Under the pieces are notes generated by a model. The model searched no databases. It was not told the DNA's origin and saw nothing but the letters and a program-made list of their open reading frames with translations. Below are positions 9,836 through 18,745 of a stretch of 64,000 bases of DNA, in pieces (position 1 is the stretch's first letter; the number at the start of each line of letters is the position of its first letter). The stretch is from Haloimpatiens sp042688525. GTDB lineage: Bacteria > Bacillota > Clostridia > Clostridiales > Clostridiaceae. The position numbers were made by a program, and so were the translations under genes. The stretch spans positions 3,100,001 to 3,164,000 of the forward strand of contig NZ_JBHWAB010000001.1 in the NCBI RefSeq assembly GCF_042688525.2. The letters are read 5' to 3'.

Positions 9836-10022
9836 AAAATATTTAACTGTATAGGTTTCAATTTGACTTTAATAGAAAACTTAGTTTAGATGTAAAATGA
9901 ACGCCCTATCGGGCAGAAATAATTAGAATAATAATAAAAAGATTTGTCGTAATGTTCGTTAGAATAATAGATAGTTTTCTATTGAATGTTATGACTACAT
10001 TATACAAGGAGGTATAAAATCA

Positions 10023-10190
10023 ATGAGTTTAATAGTACAAATAAATAATTACATAAATGAAAATAACATTGATATTGCTTTTGTAATTGTTATTATAGGA
10101 TTAGTATTAACACCATTTTTAGATTATTCATGGATTATATCAATAATTGCTTCTTTATTTTTAAAAGAGGATGAAAATGAAAAAAAGTAA
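10023..10190 (+). CDS. Small membrane protein of unknown function
   Basis: A 55-residue reading frame behind a strong AAGGAGG site. After a short polar start (MSLIVQINNYINENN) there is one long hydrophobic stretch, interrupted by a PFLDYSW turn so that it could form two short membrane helices, then a charged tail (KEDENEKK). It precedes the Nudix gene by about 55 bp on the same strand, so they may share a transcript. I do not recognise the family. Confidence 0.6.
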   Translation: MSLIVQINNYINENNIDIAFVIVIIGLVLTPFLDYSWIISIIASLFLKEDENEKK

Positions 10191-10244
10191 TGTGATTTAA
10201 TGCTGGATTTTGATTTCATTAATATGGAAGGTGGGGAATAAATA

Positions 10245-10661
10245 ATGAATATTGAAAAGTCATGCGGTGCGGTTGTATACAGAAAGTGCGGAGCAGACAT
10301 AGAATTTATCGCAGTCAAAAGTAGAGAAAGCGGGCATTGGGGATTTCCAAAAGGACATATGGAAAGTGGCGAAACTGAGATAGAAACTACTAAGAGAGAG
10401 ATTTTTGAGGAAACCGGATTAGAGGTTACTCTATTAGATGAATTCAGAACAGAGATAGAATATTATTTATCTGAAAATATTAACAAAAGAGTGATTTATT
10501 TTATAGGTAAAACAGAAAATCAATGTGTAAATATTCAACAGGAAGAAATTGCAGACTATAAATGGCTAAATTATAGTGATATGCTTAATATATTAACATT
10601 TGAAAATGCAAAAGATGTATTAAAAAAAGCTAAAGATTTTATTGATGATTCCATTGATTAA
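10245..10661 (+). CDS. Nudix hydrolase, Ap4A-hydrolase-like
   Basis: A 138-residue protein with a full Nudix box at residues ~36-58 (GHMESGETEIETTKREIFEETGL fits GX5EX7REUXEEXGU in order; key residues G, E, R-E and E-E are present). The N-terminal SCGAVVYRK and GHWGFPKGHME are typical of diadenosine-tetraphosphate hydrolase-like members. It probably hydrolyses a nucleoside diphosphate linked compound in the cytoplasm. The start has a GGTGGGGAATA ribosome site. Substrate is inferred from the subfamily resemblance only. Confidence 0.88.
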   Translation: MNIEKSCGAVVYRKCGADIEFIAVKSRESGHWGFPKGHMESGETEIETTKREIFEETGLEVTLLDEFRTEIEYYLSENINKRVIYFIGKTENQCVNIQQEEIADYKWLNYSDMLNILTFENAKDVLKKAKDFIDDSID

Positions 10662-10729
10662 AAACAACTTTTATATGTGGTAAAATAAAATTATTTAATC
10701 CACAATGGTAGAAAATTCTTAAGGACAGT

Positions 10730-10760
10730 AAAAAAAGCCTCAAGAGTTTATCTCTTGAGA
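10730..10760 (-). terminator. Rho-independent terminator downstream of AAA-ATPase_like paralog 1
   Basis: CTCAAGAG / CTCTTGAG stem with a TTTAT loop. On the minus strand it is followed by a run of seven T, so it ends transcription coming from the gene at 10952-12727. Confidence 0.75.
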
Positions 10761-10784
10761 CTTGTTGGCGTTATAATGTATACT

Positions 10785-10912
10785 TAATAATGGAGGAAGG
10801 AAATTTTTTCTTAAGTAAAAATAACGTATTATAAAATCTAAAGCTTTCTACCTCACAGAAAGGTATCCTTCATTTTTAATTTTTAATTATTCATTATTAA
10901 TTTTCTTTTACC
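10785..10912. repeat. Dispersed ~130-bp element, copy 1
   Basis: Nearly identical to 30885-31012. Shared core: AAATCTAAAGCTTTCT, AGAAAGGTATCCTTCATTT and an AT-rich end TTAATTATTCATTATTAATT. In copy 2 the left end (ATTAATAATTAATAATG) is a loose inverted copy of the right end, so it may be a second small MITE. No coding capacity. Confidence 0.65.
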
Positions 10913-10951
10913 TGCACCTATCCCTATCTTTTAACTGTGACCTGTCAACTG

Positions 10952-12727
10952 TCACTTGTCACTTAATAAAGGCTTAGGTCTTGCTTCCATTTTGATTAAG
11001 CAATCCTTTTGGTAAAAACTTATGCCATATCTTACAATATTCTTATATCCTTCACATCTAAGTTCTTCATCATACTTTTTCTCTTTTATTTGATTTAAAG
11101 CATCATCCGCTCTTTTTTCTAAATCATCTATGTTTTTAGCTATCTTAAATTCAATAACTATTGCTATTCCTCTCTTTGAAACAGATTTTATAAATAAATC
11201 ACTTCGACCAGTGCCGCCCTGGCATTTGCCACTTAGCGAGGTATCGAGCTTAGTGGCAAAGCCCACATCGTCTTCATGACGAGGTGCTTCCTTATAATTA
11301 GATTTTACTATATAGTTGTGCATATTAGCTAAAACTCCCGTAACAAATCCATGATAGAAATTTTCATAAGCGTCATTAAAACTTATTGTTTGTATAAGAA
11401 GTTTCCCAAGCTCTTCTTCAAAAACTTCAGGCTTTTTATTCAATATTGCTTCATACATTTTAGATAAATCTTTTACTTTAACTTTATCATGAAACCACTT
11501 TAGAATTTTATTTTTAAAAATATATTTAACCTCTTTATTTGGAATTTTCAGTGTTATAAAATGATTATCCTCTTCATCCATTCTTTCACTTACTTTTTTA
11601 AAATATCCTGTGAAAAACATAAAATTCCATAAATTATCCATACTGTTATATATTTCATCATAAGTTATATCCTCATGAACTCTTTTTTCAATAGTTTTTC
11701 CTTCAATTAATAATTCAATTTCTCTTTTAGTAACACTGTCTGCTTTTTCAATCAGACTCCTAACTATACTATTTGAACTTGTGTTTGCCCAATAAGACGA
11801 TGGAAAAACCTTTTTATCTATTGTTAAATCTTTTACAAATCGTACAGCACTCCAAGGATTATAAACCTCAGCATCTCCGAAAATATAACCATTGTACCAT
11901 TCTTTTATTAAATCTTCTTTATCACTTAACTTATAATCTTCAAGCATCTTATTTACATCTTTTTGAGTAAATCCAAAATATTCATCATAAGATTTATTTA
12001 AAATTGATATTATTTCTAAATTATTTAGTCCTGTAAAAATACTTTCTTTTGAAATACGCAAACAACCTGTTATAACTCCAAACTCTAAAGAAGAGTTAGT
12101 TTTTAATACTGATTCAAAAAGTGATCTTATAAATGCTATCATTCTATCATAAAAACCTTGAAAGAAAGAATTCTCAAGGGGTACATCATACTCATCAATA
12201 AGTATTATTGTTTTTTTCTTATGATATTTTTCTAAACATTTACTAAGGAAAAACAATGAATCAATGTAGTCTCCTTCATCACCTTGTTCCCTTAAAATCT
12301 TTAAAAATCTTTCCTTTTCATCTTTTAATTCTTCACTTTTTAATATATACTCATGTCTTTTGTATTCTTCTGCTATTCTTCTTTTAATAGAAATATAAGC
12401 TAACTCAAAATTAGGCTGTTTTGCAGATTTTAGAGATAAATTAATTACAGGGTATTGTCCCATATGAGAAGTGTATTTTTCTCCTGATTTCATTATATTT
12501 AAGTTTTCAAAAAGGTAAGAATTATCTTTATCGGTTTTTTCAAAATAATATTGAAGCATGCTTATATTTAAAGTCTTTCCAAATCTTCTTGGTCTTGTAA
12601 ACAAATTAACATCAGATTTATTGTCTAATAAATCTTTTATTAATAATGTCTTATCTACATAATAATAATCTCTTGTTATTAATTTTTCAAAATTATCTAT
12701 ACCAATTGGTAATGATTTAAATTCCAA
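10952..12727 (-). CDS. AAA-ATPase_like / PD-(D/E)XK nuclease family protein, paralog 1
   Basis: A 591-residue protein. The N-terminal ATPase has a modified P-loop RPRRFGKT (residues ~41-48), a Walker B IILIDEYD, and a conserved ITGCLRISKESIFTG. The C-terminal nuclease-like domain has GRSDLFI followed by AIVIEFKIA, the D...ExK core. This is the AAA-ATPase_like plus DUF1703-type family, greatly expanded in clostridia; its role is unknown. It is 33 residues longer than its two paralogs: about 24 extra residues sit just before GRSD and come from a GC-richer palindrome (see findings), and the last ~10 residues are encoded by intergenic repeat sequence. The start lies behind CTTCCC/GGGAAG. Confidence 0.88.
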   Translation of the reverse strand: MEFKSLPIGIDNFEKLITRDYYYVDKTLLIKDLLDNKSDVNLFTRPRRFGKTLNISMLQYYFEKTDKDNSYLFENLNIMKSGEKYTSHMGQYPVINLSLKSAKQPNFELAYISIKRRIAEEYKRHEYILKSEELKDEKERFLKILREQGDEGDYIDSLFFLSKCLEKYHKKKTIILIDEYDVPLENSFFQGFYDRMIAFIRSLFESVLKTNSSLEFGVITGCLRISKESIFTGLNNLEIISILNKSYDEYFGFTQKDVNKMLEDYKLSDKEDLIKEWYNGYIFGDAEVYNPWSAVRFVKDLTIDKKVFPSSYWANTSSNSIVRSLIEKADSVTKREIELLIEGKTIEKRVHEDITYDEIYNSMDNLWNFMFFTGYFKKVSERMDEEDNHFITLKIPNKEVKYIFKNKILKWFHDKVKVKDLSKMYEAILNKKPEVFEEELGKLLIQTISFNDAYENFYHGFVTGVLANMHNYIVKSNYKEAPRHEDDVGFATKLDTSLSGKCQGGTGRSDLFIKSVSKRGIAIVIEFKIAKNIDDLEKRADDALNQIKEKKYDEELRCEGYKNIVRYGISFYQKDCLIKMEARPKPLLSDK

Positions 12728-12989
12728 AATAACACTTCCCTTCTCAATATGACTTAAACATAATTTATTTATGTTTTAGAACAATACTAATTCTATGTAT
12801 TTCTTATAATTGTTTAAAATATATCCTTGTATTTATATTATATCCTATAAGGTACTTTTGATAAACTAGAACATACGATAATCAAATTTATATAAAATAT
12901 TTGAAAATAATATAAACATTTTATATGTAAGTGGGCTGCACATAAATAATTTCTCCATTCACTTATGTATCTTATGTAACATAAACACA

Positions 12990-13030
12990 TAAAAAAAGAG
13001 TTAAGTACTTTTCCTTAACTCTTTTTTTAC
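12990..13030 (-). terminator. Bidirectional terminator downstream of paralog 2
   Basis: AGAGTTAAG / CTTAACTCT stem bordered by seven A on one side and seven T on the other. It would end the 13268-14944 transcript and can also work in the other direction. Confidence 0.8.
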
Positions 13031-13160
13031 TTTCTACTCTATCTTCAAATTAACAATACATTTATCCTTAACAAATACCTTTATTGTATTGAATACTATA
13101 CTTCCATCTTAAAATTCTTCTTTAAAAGATTTATATTTATTTCTAATTATATAACTCAAT

Positions 13161-13225
13161 TTTCGCAGAACTTCAACAGTAAAAAACTACTGTCCAGCGA
13201 AGGAAAATGATATATTGTTTAAATA
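13161..13225. repeat. Degraded MITE end
   Basis: Starts CAATTTTCGCAG and later has CCAGCGAAGGAAAATGATATATTG, matching the right end of the 253-bp MITE (CAACTTTCGCAG ... AGCGAAGGGAAATGATATATTG). The rest of the element is not recognisable. Confidence 0.55.
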
Positions 13226-13267
13226 GTTAACAGTTGATAGAGGACAGCTAAAGTTGAATTATACAAC

Positions 13268-14944
13268 TTATTCTTTAACTTTTATAATACAATCTTTCCT
13301 GTAAAATGCTATTCCGTACTTAATAATATTTTCATATCCTTCTTCTTTAAGATCTGCATCGTATTTATTTTTCTCTATTTGCTGCAGTGCTTCATCACAT
13401 TTTTTTAATATATCTTTAGGATTGTCACATACTTTAAGTTCTAGTATTATTGCTGGTTTAAATATTGACAATGATTTTATGAAAATATCACTTCTTCCAT
13501 TGCCAGCTTCCCTATTTGATTTCACAATTTTATCATGCATATTGCCCAAAACCCCAAGTGTAAAACCATGATAAAAATTTTCATAGGCATCATTAAAACT
13601 TATTGTTTGCTGAAGCATATTACTTAATTCTTCTTGAAAAGTTTCAGTATCTTTATTAAATATTGCTTCATACATTTTAGATAAATCTTTTACTTTAACT
13701 TTATCATGAAACCACTTTAGAATTTTATTTTTGAAAATATATTTAACCTCTTTATTTGGAATTTTTAATGTTATAAAATGATTATCCTCTTCATCCATTC
13801 TTTCACTTACTTTTTTAAAATATCCTGTGAAAAACATAAAATTCCACAAATTATCCATACTATTATATATTTCATCATAAGTTATATCATCATGAACTGG
13901 CTTTTCAATGGTTTTTCCTTCAATTAATAGTTCAATTTCTCTTTTAGTAACGCTGTCTGCTTTTTCAATCAAGCTTCTAACTATACTGTTTGAGCTTGTA
14001 TTTGCCCAGTAGGATGATGGAAATGTGTTTATATTGGCAAGCAAATCATAAATATATTTTATTACACTCCACGGATTATAAACATTAGTAGAACCAAAAG
14101 TATATCCATTATACCAATCCTTAATAAGTTCATATTTTTGCTCTAAATTATAATCATTAATTATTTTTTTCACTTCATTATCTGTAAAACCAAAATGCTC
14201 TGCATATCTTTCATTTAATATTGAAATTATATTCAAATTATTAAGTCCAGTAAAAATACTTTCCTTTGAGATACGTAGACAACCTGTTATAACTCCAAAC
14301 TCTAGTGAAGAATTTGTTTTTAGTGCAGATTCAAAAAGTGATCTTATAAAATCAATCATTCTATCATAAAATCCCTTTAAAAATGAATTTTCAAGGGGTA
14401 CATCATATTCATCAATAAGTATTATTGTTTTTTTCTTATAATATTTTTCTAAACATTTAGATAAAAACTTTAGTGAAGTTACGTAAAGTTCTTCTCCTCC
14501 TTCTTTTCTAGTTATTTTTTCATATTCATCTCTTTCATTATTTAATTCATCACTTTTTAAAACATATTCATGTCTTCTAAATTCATCAACTATTTCATCT
14601 TTTATACATTTAAATGCTAATTCAAAATTAGGCTGCTTTGCAGATTTTAAAGATAAATTAATTACAGGATACTGTCCCATATGAGAAGTGTATTTTTCTC
14701 CTGATTTCATTATGTTTAAGTTCTTAAAAAGGTAAGAATTATCTTTGTAGGTTTTTTCAAAATAATATTGAAGCATACTTATATTTAAAGTTTTTCCGAA
14801 TCTTCTTGGTCTTGTAAACAAATTAACAGATGCTTTATTATCTAATAAATCTTTTATTAATAATGTCTTATCTATATAGTAATAATCTCTTGTTATTAAC
14901 ATTTCAAAATTATCTATACCAATTGGTAAGGCTTTAAATTCCAA
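13268..14944 (-). CDS. AAA-ATPase_like / PD-(D/E)XK nuclease family protein, paralog 2
   Basis: A 558-residue protein with the same motifs as paralog 1: RPRRFGKT P-loop, IILIDEYDVPLENS, ITGCLRISKESIFTG, and a C-terminal GRSDIFI ... AIILELKVC nuclease core. Here the segment before GRSD is the short REAGN form, which I take as the family's normal state. The middle (residues ~240-310) is its own version and differs from paralogs 1 and 3. It stands alone, with its own terminator and an upstream region copied in paralog 1. Function unknown; family assignment is firm. Confidence 0.9.
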   Translation of the reverse strand: MEFKALPIGIDNFEMLITRDYYYIDKTLLIKDLLDNKASVNLFTRPRRFGKTLNISMLQYYFEKTYKDNSYLFKNLNIMKSGEKYTSHMGQYPVINLSLKSAKQPNFELAFKCIKDEIVDEFRRHEYVLKSDELNNERDEYEKITRKEGGEELYVTSLKFLSKCLEKYYKKKTIILIDEYDVPLENSFLKGFYDRMIDFIRSLFESALKTNSSLEFGVITGCLRISKESIFTGLNNLNIISILNERYAEHFGFTDNEVKKIINDYNLEQKYELIKDWYNGYTFGSTNVYNPWSVIKYIYDLLANINTFPSSYWANTSSNSIVRSLIEKADSVTKREIELLIEGKTIEKPVHDDITYDEIYNSMDNLWNFMFFTGYFKKVSERMDEEDNHFITLKIPNKEVKYIFKNKILKWFHDKVKVKDLSKMYEAIFNKDTETFQEELSNMLQQTISFNDAYENFYHGFTLGVLGNMHDKIVKSNREAGNGRSDIFIKSLSIFKPAIILELKVCDNPKDILKKCDEALQQIEKNKYDADLKEEGYENIIKYGIAFYRKDCIIKVKE

Positions 14945-15143
14945 AATAACACCCCTTTCAATATGACTTAAACATAATTTGTTTATGTTTTAAAGCAATA
15001 CTGATTCATTGTTTAAAATACAACCTTGTATTTATATTATATCCTATAAGATACTTTTGATAAACTGAGATATTGTAAACTTCCGCTGTATAATGAGAAC
15101 AAAGGCACAAATCACACAAAAAAAGACATTGAAAATCAATGCC

Positions 15144-16313
15144 TTAATTACCTGCAGTTCCACTTGTGCCATCTGTTGATGTTTTTGTATCTGTATTTGT
15201 TCCATCTGTTGATGACTTTGTATCTTTATTTTCGCTTGTACCACCTGTTGTTGTATTTGTGTCTTTATTTTCAGTTGTTCCACCTGTTGTTGTCTTTGTA
15301 TCTTTATTTTCGGTTGTTCCACTTGTTGATGTCTTCGCATCTGTATTTTTAGTTGTTTCATCTGTTGATGTTTTTGCATCTGTATTTTTAGTTGTTTCAT
15401 TTGTTGATGTTTTTGCATCTGTATTTCTAGTTGTTCCACTTGTTGATGCCTTTGCATCTGTATTTTTGGTTGTTCCACCTGTTGATGATTTTTCATCTGA
15501 ATTTCTAGTGGTTCCATCTGTTGATGATTTTTCACCTGAACTTCTAGTCGTTCCATCTGTTGATGATTTTTCGTCTGCATTCTTCGTTGTTCTATCTGTT
15601 GATTCTGATTCATCATTAGACTGTTTTTGAACATCATTTTTTGTATTTGATGTTTGTTTATTAGCAGCTATCTTTTGTAAATAACCTTTTCCCAAAACTC
15701 CAACAGCTATAACTAAAATAATTGACGTAACAATTATCATTATCTTTTTATTCTTACTAGGTTTCATACTAGTTTTTTTATTAGAAATTCTTGTTTCATT
15801 ATTTTTCATTGTCTTCGGAACTACCTTTTTTTTATTTTTAGGTATTTTAAACAATGTAGATAGTAATCCTTTTTGTTCTACAGAATCTACTTCTTTAAAC
15901 TTTTCAGGTGATCTAATTATAGTAATAGGCTTCTTATACCCTCCACCTTGATTTTCTACATATAATTCAACTGAGAATTCATCCTCTTTACTTAAAAAAG
16001 GTATATGTACATCTAAAATATTACCTTTCATTGAAGAATCAAATTTTAAACCTTTTGTTATTTTGGAATCTCCAATTCTTAAATTATTTTGTGAACCCTG
16101 CACATTTACCGTTATATCATGGATTGTTTTATTAGATATATTTCTAACAGTAAGAATATATTTACAAATTTTTTTGTTATTAAAATTTAGGAGTCTTCCC
16201 TTTCCCATATTGCATAATATCCTAGGTGCTAAATTCTTATAATGTTCTAATAGTAACCCAGATATAAATGATATTATTATAGTTATAATCGCAGTTTTAA
16301 TAATGCTTATCAT
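15144..16313 (-). CDS. Membrane-anchored protein with Ser/Thr-rich tandem-repeat tail
   Basis: I choose the start at 16313, behind GCGGAGAGTGAC, giving 389 residues; the frame could also open at a TTG at 16400. An N-terminal hydrophobic segment (ISIIKTAIITIIISFISGLL) is followed by a soluble domain (~residues 35-150) with a beta-rich pattern, a Lys-rich linker, a second membrane helix (IMIIVTSIILVIAVGVLG) and then a low-complexity tail. The tail consists of about eleven 12-residue repeats like TTKNTDAKTSTDE, encoded by 36-bp repeats. The tail is probably outside the cell and flexible, as in surface-exposed stalks. Family not recognised. Confidence 0.75.
   Translation of the reverse strand: MISIIKTAIITIIISFISGLLLEHYKNLAPRILCNMGKGRLLNFNNKKICKYILTVRNISNKTIHDITVNVQGSQNNLRIGDSKITKGLKFDSSMKGNILDVHIPFLSKEDEFSVELYVENQGGGYKKPITIIRSPEKFKEVDSVEQKGLLSTLFKIPKNKKKVVPKTMKNNETRISNKKTSMKPSKNKKIMIIVTSIILVIAVGVLGKGYLQKIAANKQTSNTKNDVQKQSNDESESTDRTTKNADEKSSTDGTTRSSGEKSSTDGTTRNSDEKSSTGGTTKNTDAKASTSGTTRNTDAKTSTNETTKNTDAKTSTDETTKNTDAKTSTSGTTENKDTKTTTGGTTENKDTNTTTGGTSENKDTKSSTDGTNTDTKTSTDGTSGTAGN
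15150..15600 (-). repeat. 36-bp coding tandem repeats
   Basis: About eleven units of 36 bp encode the Thr/Ser/Asp/Lys tail of the membrane protein. Units are similar but not identical, and one GT-rich register (GTTGATG..TTT..ATCTG) repeats throughout. The regular length suggests copy-number change by slippage or recombination. Confidence 0.85.
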
Positions 16314-16610
16314 GTCACTCTCCGCTTCCTTATTTTTCATATTATTAACTAAATCATAGAGTAAATTATAAAATAGACATATATTACTGTCAAATTTCAA
16401 AATTCCTTATAATAGTCCATAATAGCCCCAGAGCTCAAATAAAATAACTATATGATTAACTTTAACTACTCCAAACGAAGTTTTTGCAGCTACCTTACAT
16501 AAATGTAAGAGTTATGTCATTCAAATCAATATGAACTAAATTTGCTGTATGCTATTATTAAATATAATGAAATGTAGAAAATTCAACTTAATTAACTAGG
16601 AGGAATTTTA

Positions 16611-16811
16611 ATGAAAAATATAATAAAAAGAAACATTTTAGCTATAATATCCTTTACTATTGCTTTTGGTTGTGTCATTTCCTTTAACATCATTGGATCT
16701 AAAGTAACTCCCGATGGTACTCTTGTAGAACCATTTTTCTTAGTACCAATTTGTTTCTTATTCATAGCTATTGGTATGATAAGCATCATAGTATCATTCT
16801 TTACAAGGTAA
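16611..16811 (+). CDS. DUF3955 small membrane protein
   Basis: A 66-residue protein behind an AGGAGG site. Two hydrophobic helices flank the signature FNIIGSKVTPDGTLVEPFFL, which I recognise as DUF3955. These proteins are short, of unknown function, and lie in the cytoplasmic membrane. The last two residues and the stop codon overlap the beginning of a dispersed 33-bp repeat, so the native C-terminus may have been replaced. It is convergent with the 16836-18137 gene. Confidence 0.85.
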   Translation: MKNIIKRNILAIISFTIAFGCVISFNIIGSKVTPDGTLVEPFFLVPICFLFIAIGMISIIVSFFTR

Positions 16812-16842
16812 CTGTGACCTTTCAAAATTTGTAAATTATTTT
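16810..16842. repeat. Dispersed ~33-bp repeat, copy 1
   Basis: Contains GGTAACTGTGACCTTTCAAA, found also near 22126, 32591, 38140 and (reversed) 60960. Here it overlaps the stop codon of the DUF3955 gene. Confidence 0.7.
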
Positions 16843-18137
16843 CTTTCTAAATTTATATATATTATATTTTTTGTGTTAGGTAAATATTTGATTTTGACAA
16901 CATCTCCTTCACAACAATTTTGGAGAATATAATCATAAACATTATCATCACTAAATACTTGAAACTTATTATTATTTGTTTCTATTTGTATGTATTGATA
17001 CTTCTCTTCATTTACTATATCAATATATTTAATAGTTGTAACCTCTTCAACATAACTTTTTGATACAACATAAGGTAAATCTATGATTCTTGCCTTTAAA
17101 CTTAATGAATATGATTTTGCAGAAAAATTAAAACCTATGCAAGATAGCAGCACTAAAATTATTAACATAGCCTTCAAATATTTTTTACGTTTAATCATAT
17201 AGTTAATCAATAATCCTACTAAATTAATAAAAGCCACATTACTCAAAATATCTAGTATAAGATAGTTCCAATAATTCCAATATGTATTATTCTTTAATCC
17301 TATAATTCCAATAATTTTCCACAAATATACTGCAATAATAGGTCCAAAAATTAATAAAACATATTTATTTTTCAATATGTTTTTTACATCTATAAATAGA
17401 AGTAATAGATTTCTCATAAAGTCTGAATCTCTAACTTTTGACCATACTTTATCTTTGAAACTTATTTTTTCGTTAGTTTTATTTTTATTAATAAATTTTT
17501 CATCTTCATTCATATATTTCATTTGAAAATCTTTTATTTTTTTCTTAAATATTGGCACCAGTTTTTTCTTACCATTCAGTAAATCATTAATTATAAGTTT
17601 CGCTTCATTTTCTTTTCCTACATTAAAATATATCTCAGTTTTTAATAAAGTATAAAATATATCATCTTTTCCATCATAATCAACTTCTAAAAGAATTTTA
17701 TTACTTTTTTCGTATAAACCTTTAAAGTTATTATAATTCATCTGCAAATTTCTATAAAATTGATTATCTTTTTGTTTCATTTCTTCTAGTAAACTTTGTG
17801 ATTCTTCCCAAAGCTTATCTACCATAATTTCATTATTAGCAGCAATATAATGATTTAGTAAATAGTAATAATATATACATTTTATAGAGTTATCTAAACT
17901 ATCAATATCTAAAGACTTTATCGTCTCTTCTGCCTTTTCTAGTTGATCATTAAAATAATATGCATTATATAAATTTAAAATTGCTGCTATTCTTGATGTT
18001 TCTTCCTTTATTTTACTCACAGCTTTTTGCTGCTGCTCTATGAATTTTTCATAATCATTGAATTTTGTCATTATGTACATTCTTCTTTTTTCATTACACC
18101 TGTAATACATAATATTTAAAAGTTTTAAAATCCACAT
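16836..18137 (-). CDS. Membrane protein with helical-repeat N-terminal half
   Basis: A 433-residue protein starting at an ATG behind AGGGGGAACA. Residues ~23-230 are alpha-helical with a TPR-like pattern (ILNLYNAYYFNDQLEKAEET and similar). Three hydrophobic segments follow around residues 255-340 (YVLLIFGPIIAVYLW, LDILSNVAFINLVGLLI, AMLIILVLLSCIGF). The C-terminal ~80 residues are beta-rich (KYQYIQIETNNNKFQVFSDD, GDVVKIKYLPNTKNIIYI). I do not recognise a family. An intracellular scaffold linked to a membrane or outer-face domain is one reading, but this is inference. Confidence 0.65.
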   Translation of the reverse strand: MWILKLLNIMYYRCNEKRRMYIMTKFNDYEKFIEQQQKAVSKIKEETSRIAAILNLYNAYYFNDQLEKAEETIKSLDIDSLDNSIKCIYYYYLLNHYIAANNEIMVDKLWEESQSLLEEMKQKDNQFYRNLQMNYNNFKGLYEKSNKILLEVDYDGKDDIFYTLLKTEIYFNVGKENEAKLIINDLLNGKKKLVPIFKKKIKDFQMKYMNEDEKFINKNKTNEKISFKDKVWSKVRDSDFMRNLLLLFIDVKNILKNKYVLLIFGPIIAVYLWKIIGIIGLKNNTYWNYWNYLILDILSNVAFINLVGLLINYMIKRKKYLKAMLIILVLLSCIGFNFSAKSYSLSLKARIIDLPYVVSKSYVEEVTTIKYIDIVNEEKYQYIQIETNNNKFQVFSDDNVYDYILQNCCEGDVVKIKYLPNTKNIIYINLERK

Positions 18138-18354
18138 TGTTCCCCCTAAATTTTCATTAGTTTTTTCTTTTAATTCTTATCTTCTAGATTTACTTGTTAT
18201 ATTATAACTAACTTTGTAATTATCGTAGTATAAACCATAATCTTAACTATTTGCCTGTGAACTCTTGGCATTCACATAGAAATTGTTTATAATTTTTTCA
18301 AACAAAATAATACTTTGTCCGTATATATATAATGAAAGAGAGGTGATTGAAGAT

Positions 18355-18534
18355 TTGAATATAGAAAATATGATTGATATTTATAAAAATGATATTTATA
18401 ACCTCTGTCTTAAATTAACAAATAATAAAATAGATGCTGATGATCTTTTTCAAGATACATGGTTAAAAGTATATAATAATTTCTATAAACTAAATAAACA
18501 AAAATCAATAAAAAATTTTTTTCAACATTAAACC
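18355..18534 (+). pseudogene. Truncated ECF-type sigma-70 family factor
   Basis: The frame from TTG 18355 (behind GAGAGGTGAT) encodes the start of an ECF sigma factor: YKNDIYNLCLKLTNNKIDADDLFQDTWLKVY is region 2 (the DDLFQDTWLK core). It stops after about 59 residues in NFFQH, so most of region 2 and all of region 4 are lost. A second short frame (18561-18716) follows in another phase. I read the pair as a decayed sigma factor operon. Confidence 0.7.
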
Positions 18535-18560
18535 CAATTGAGAAAAATGAAGTATTGAAA

Positions 18561-18716
18561 ATGAAAAGTATAGAGAAAAAATGGTGGAATAAAGAAAAAA
18601 TTAAAAACAATATTAAGAATAATAAGTACCTACTAGGAACCAAGGACAACTTCATTTATGCAATTGATCCAAAAGGCACTGTGTATTTTTGGATTAAAAT
18701 AAGTAGTGAAAGGTAA
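18561..18716 (+). pseudogene. Short frame after the truncated sigma factor, probable remnant
   Basis: 51 residues from ATG (MKSIEKKWW... to ...YFWIKISSER). The frame continues upstream without a stop for about 11 codons (LNPIEKNEVLK), which shows it is the tail of a larger protein, perhaps the former partner gene of the sigma factor. No ribosome site is seen before the ATG. Confidence 0.45.
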
Positions 18717-18731
18717 CATTTACCTTTCACT
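18705..18731. terminator. Hairpin between convergent transcripts
   Basis: A 12-bp perfect stem AGTGAAAGGTAA / TTACCTTTCACT with a 3-base loop between the sigma remnant and the end of the alanyl-tRNA synthetase gene. The T-run is weak on both strands. Confidence 0.55.
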
Positions 18732-18745
18732 GTTTAGTGACTATC

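Larger units (their letters stand above)
8160..9860 (-). mobile_element. IS110-family insertion sequence (approximate ends)
   Basis: A single IS110-type transposase gene, with a long non-coding stretch upstream of it (9615-9860) and a shorter one downstream (8160-8318), gives the family's layout. There are no obvious long terminal inverted repeats or target duplications, as expected for IS110. A hairpin at 8261-8288 (AGCTATTG / CAATAGCT) lies near the downstream end. The exact ends cannot be set without an empty site. Confidence 0.75.
12728..13267. other. Intergenic region between two AAA-ATPase_like paralogs
   Basis: No gene. The first ~140 bp (12728-12870) closely match the region upstream of paralog 2 (14945-15060), so promoter and 5' UTR were duplicated with the gene; a minus-strand GATATAAT -10 candidate is shared. 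A terminator hairpin follows at 12997-13030, and a degraded MITE end at about 13161-13225. Confidence 0.6.

Noticed and set aside
15150..15600. 36-bp periodic repeats resembling a CRISPR array
   Set aside because: There are no unique spacers between the units; the period is fully coding and no cas genes are near.
15044..15637. A 197-codon Gln/His-rich frame (minus) and a 154-codon Val-rich frame (plus) across the tandem repeats
   Set aside because: Both are shadows of the 36-bp repeats read in other phases; the Ser/Thr frame with two membrane helices and a ribosome site is the real gene.
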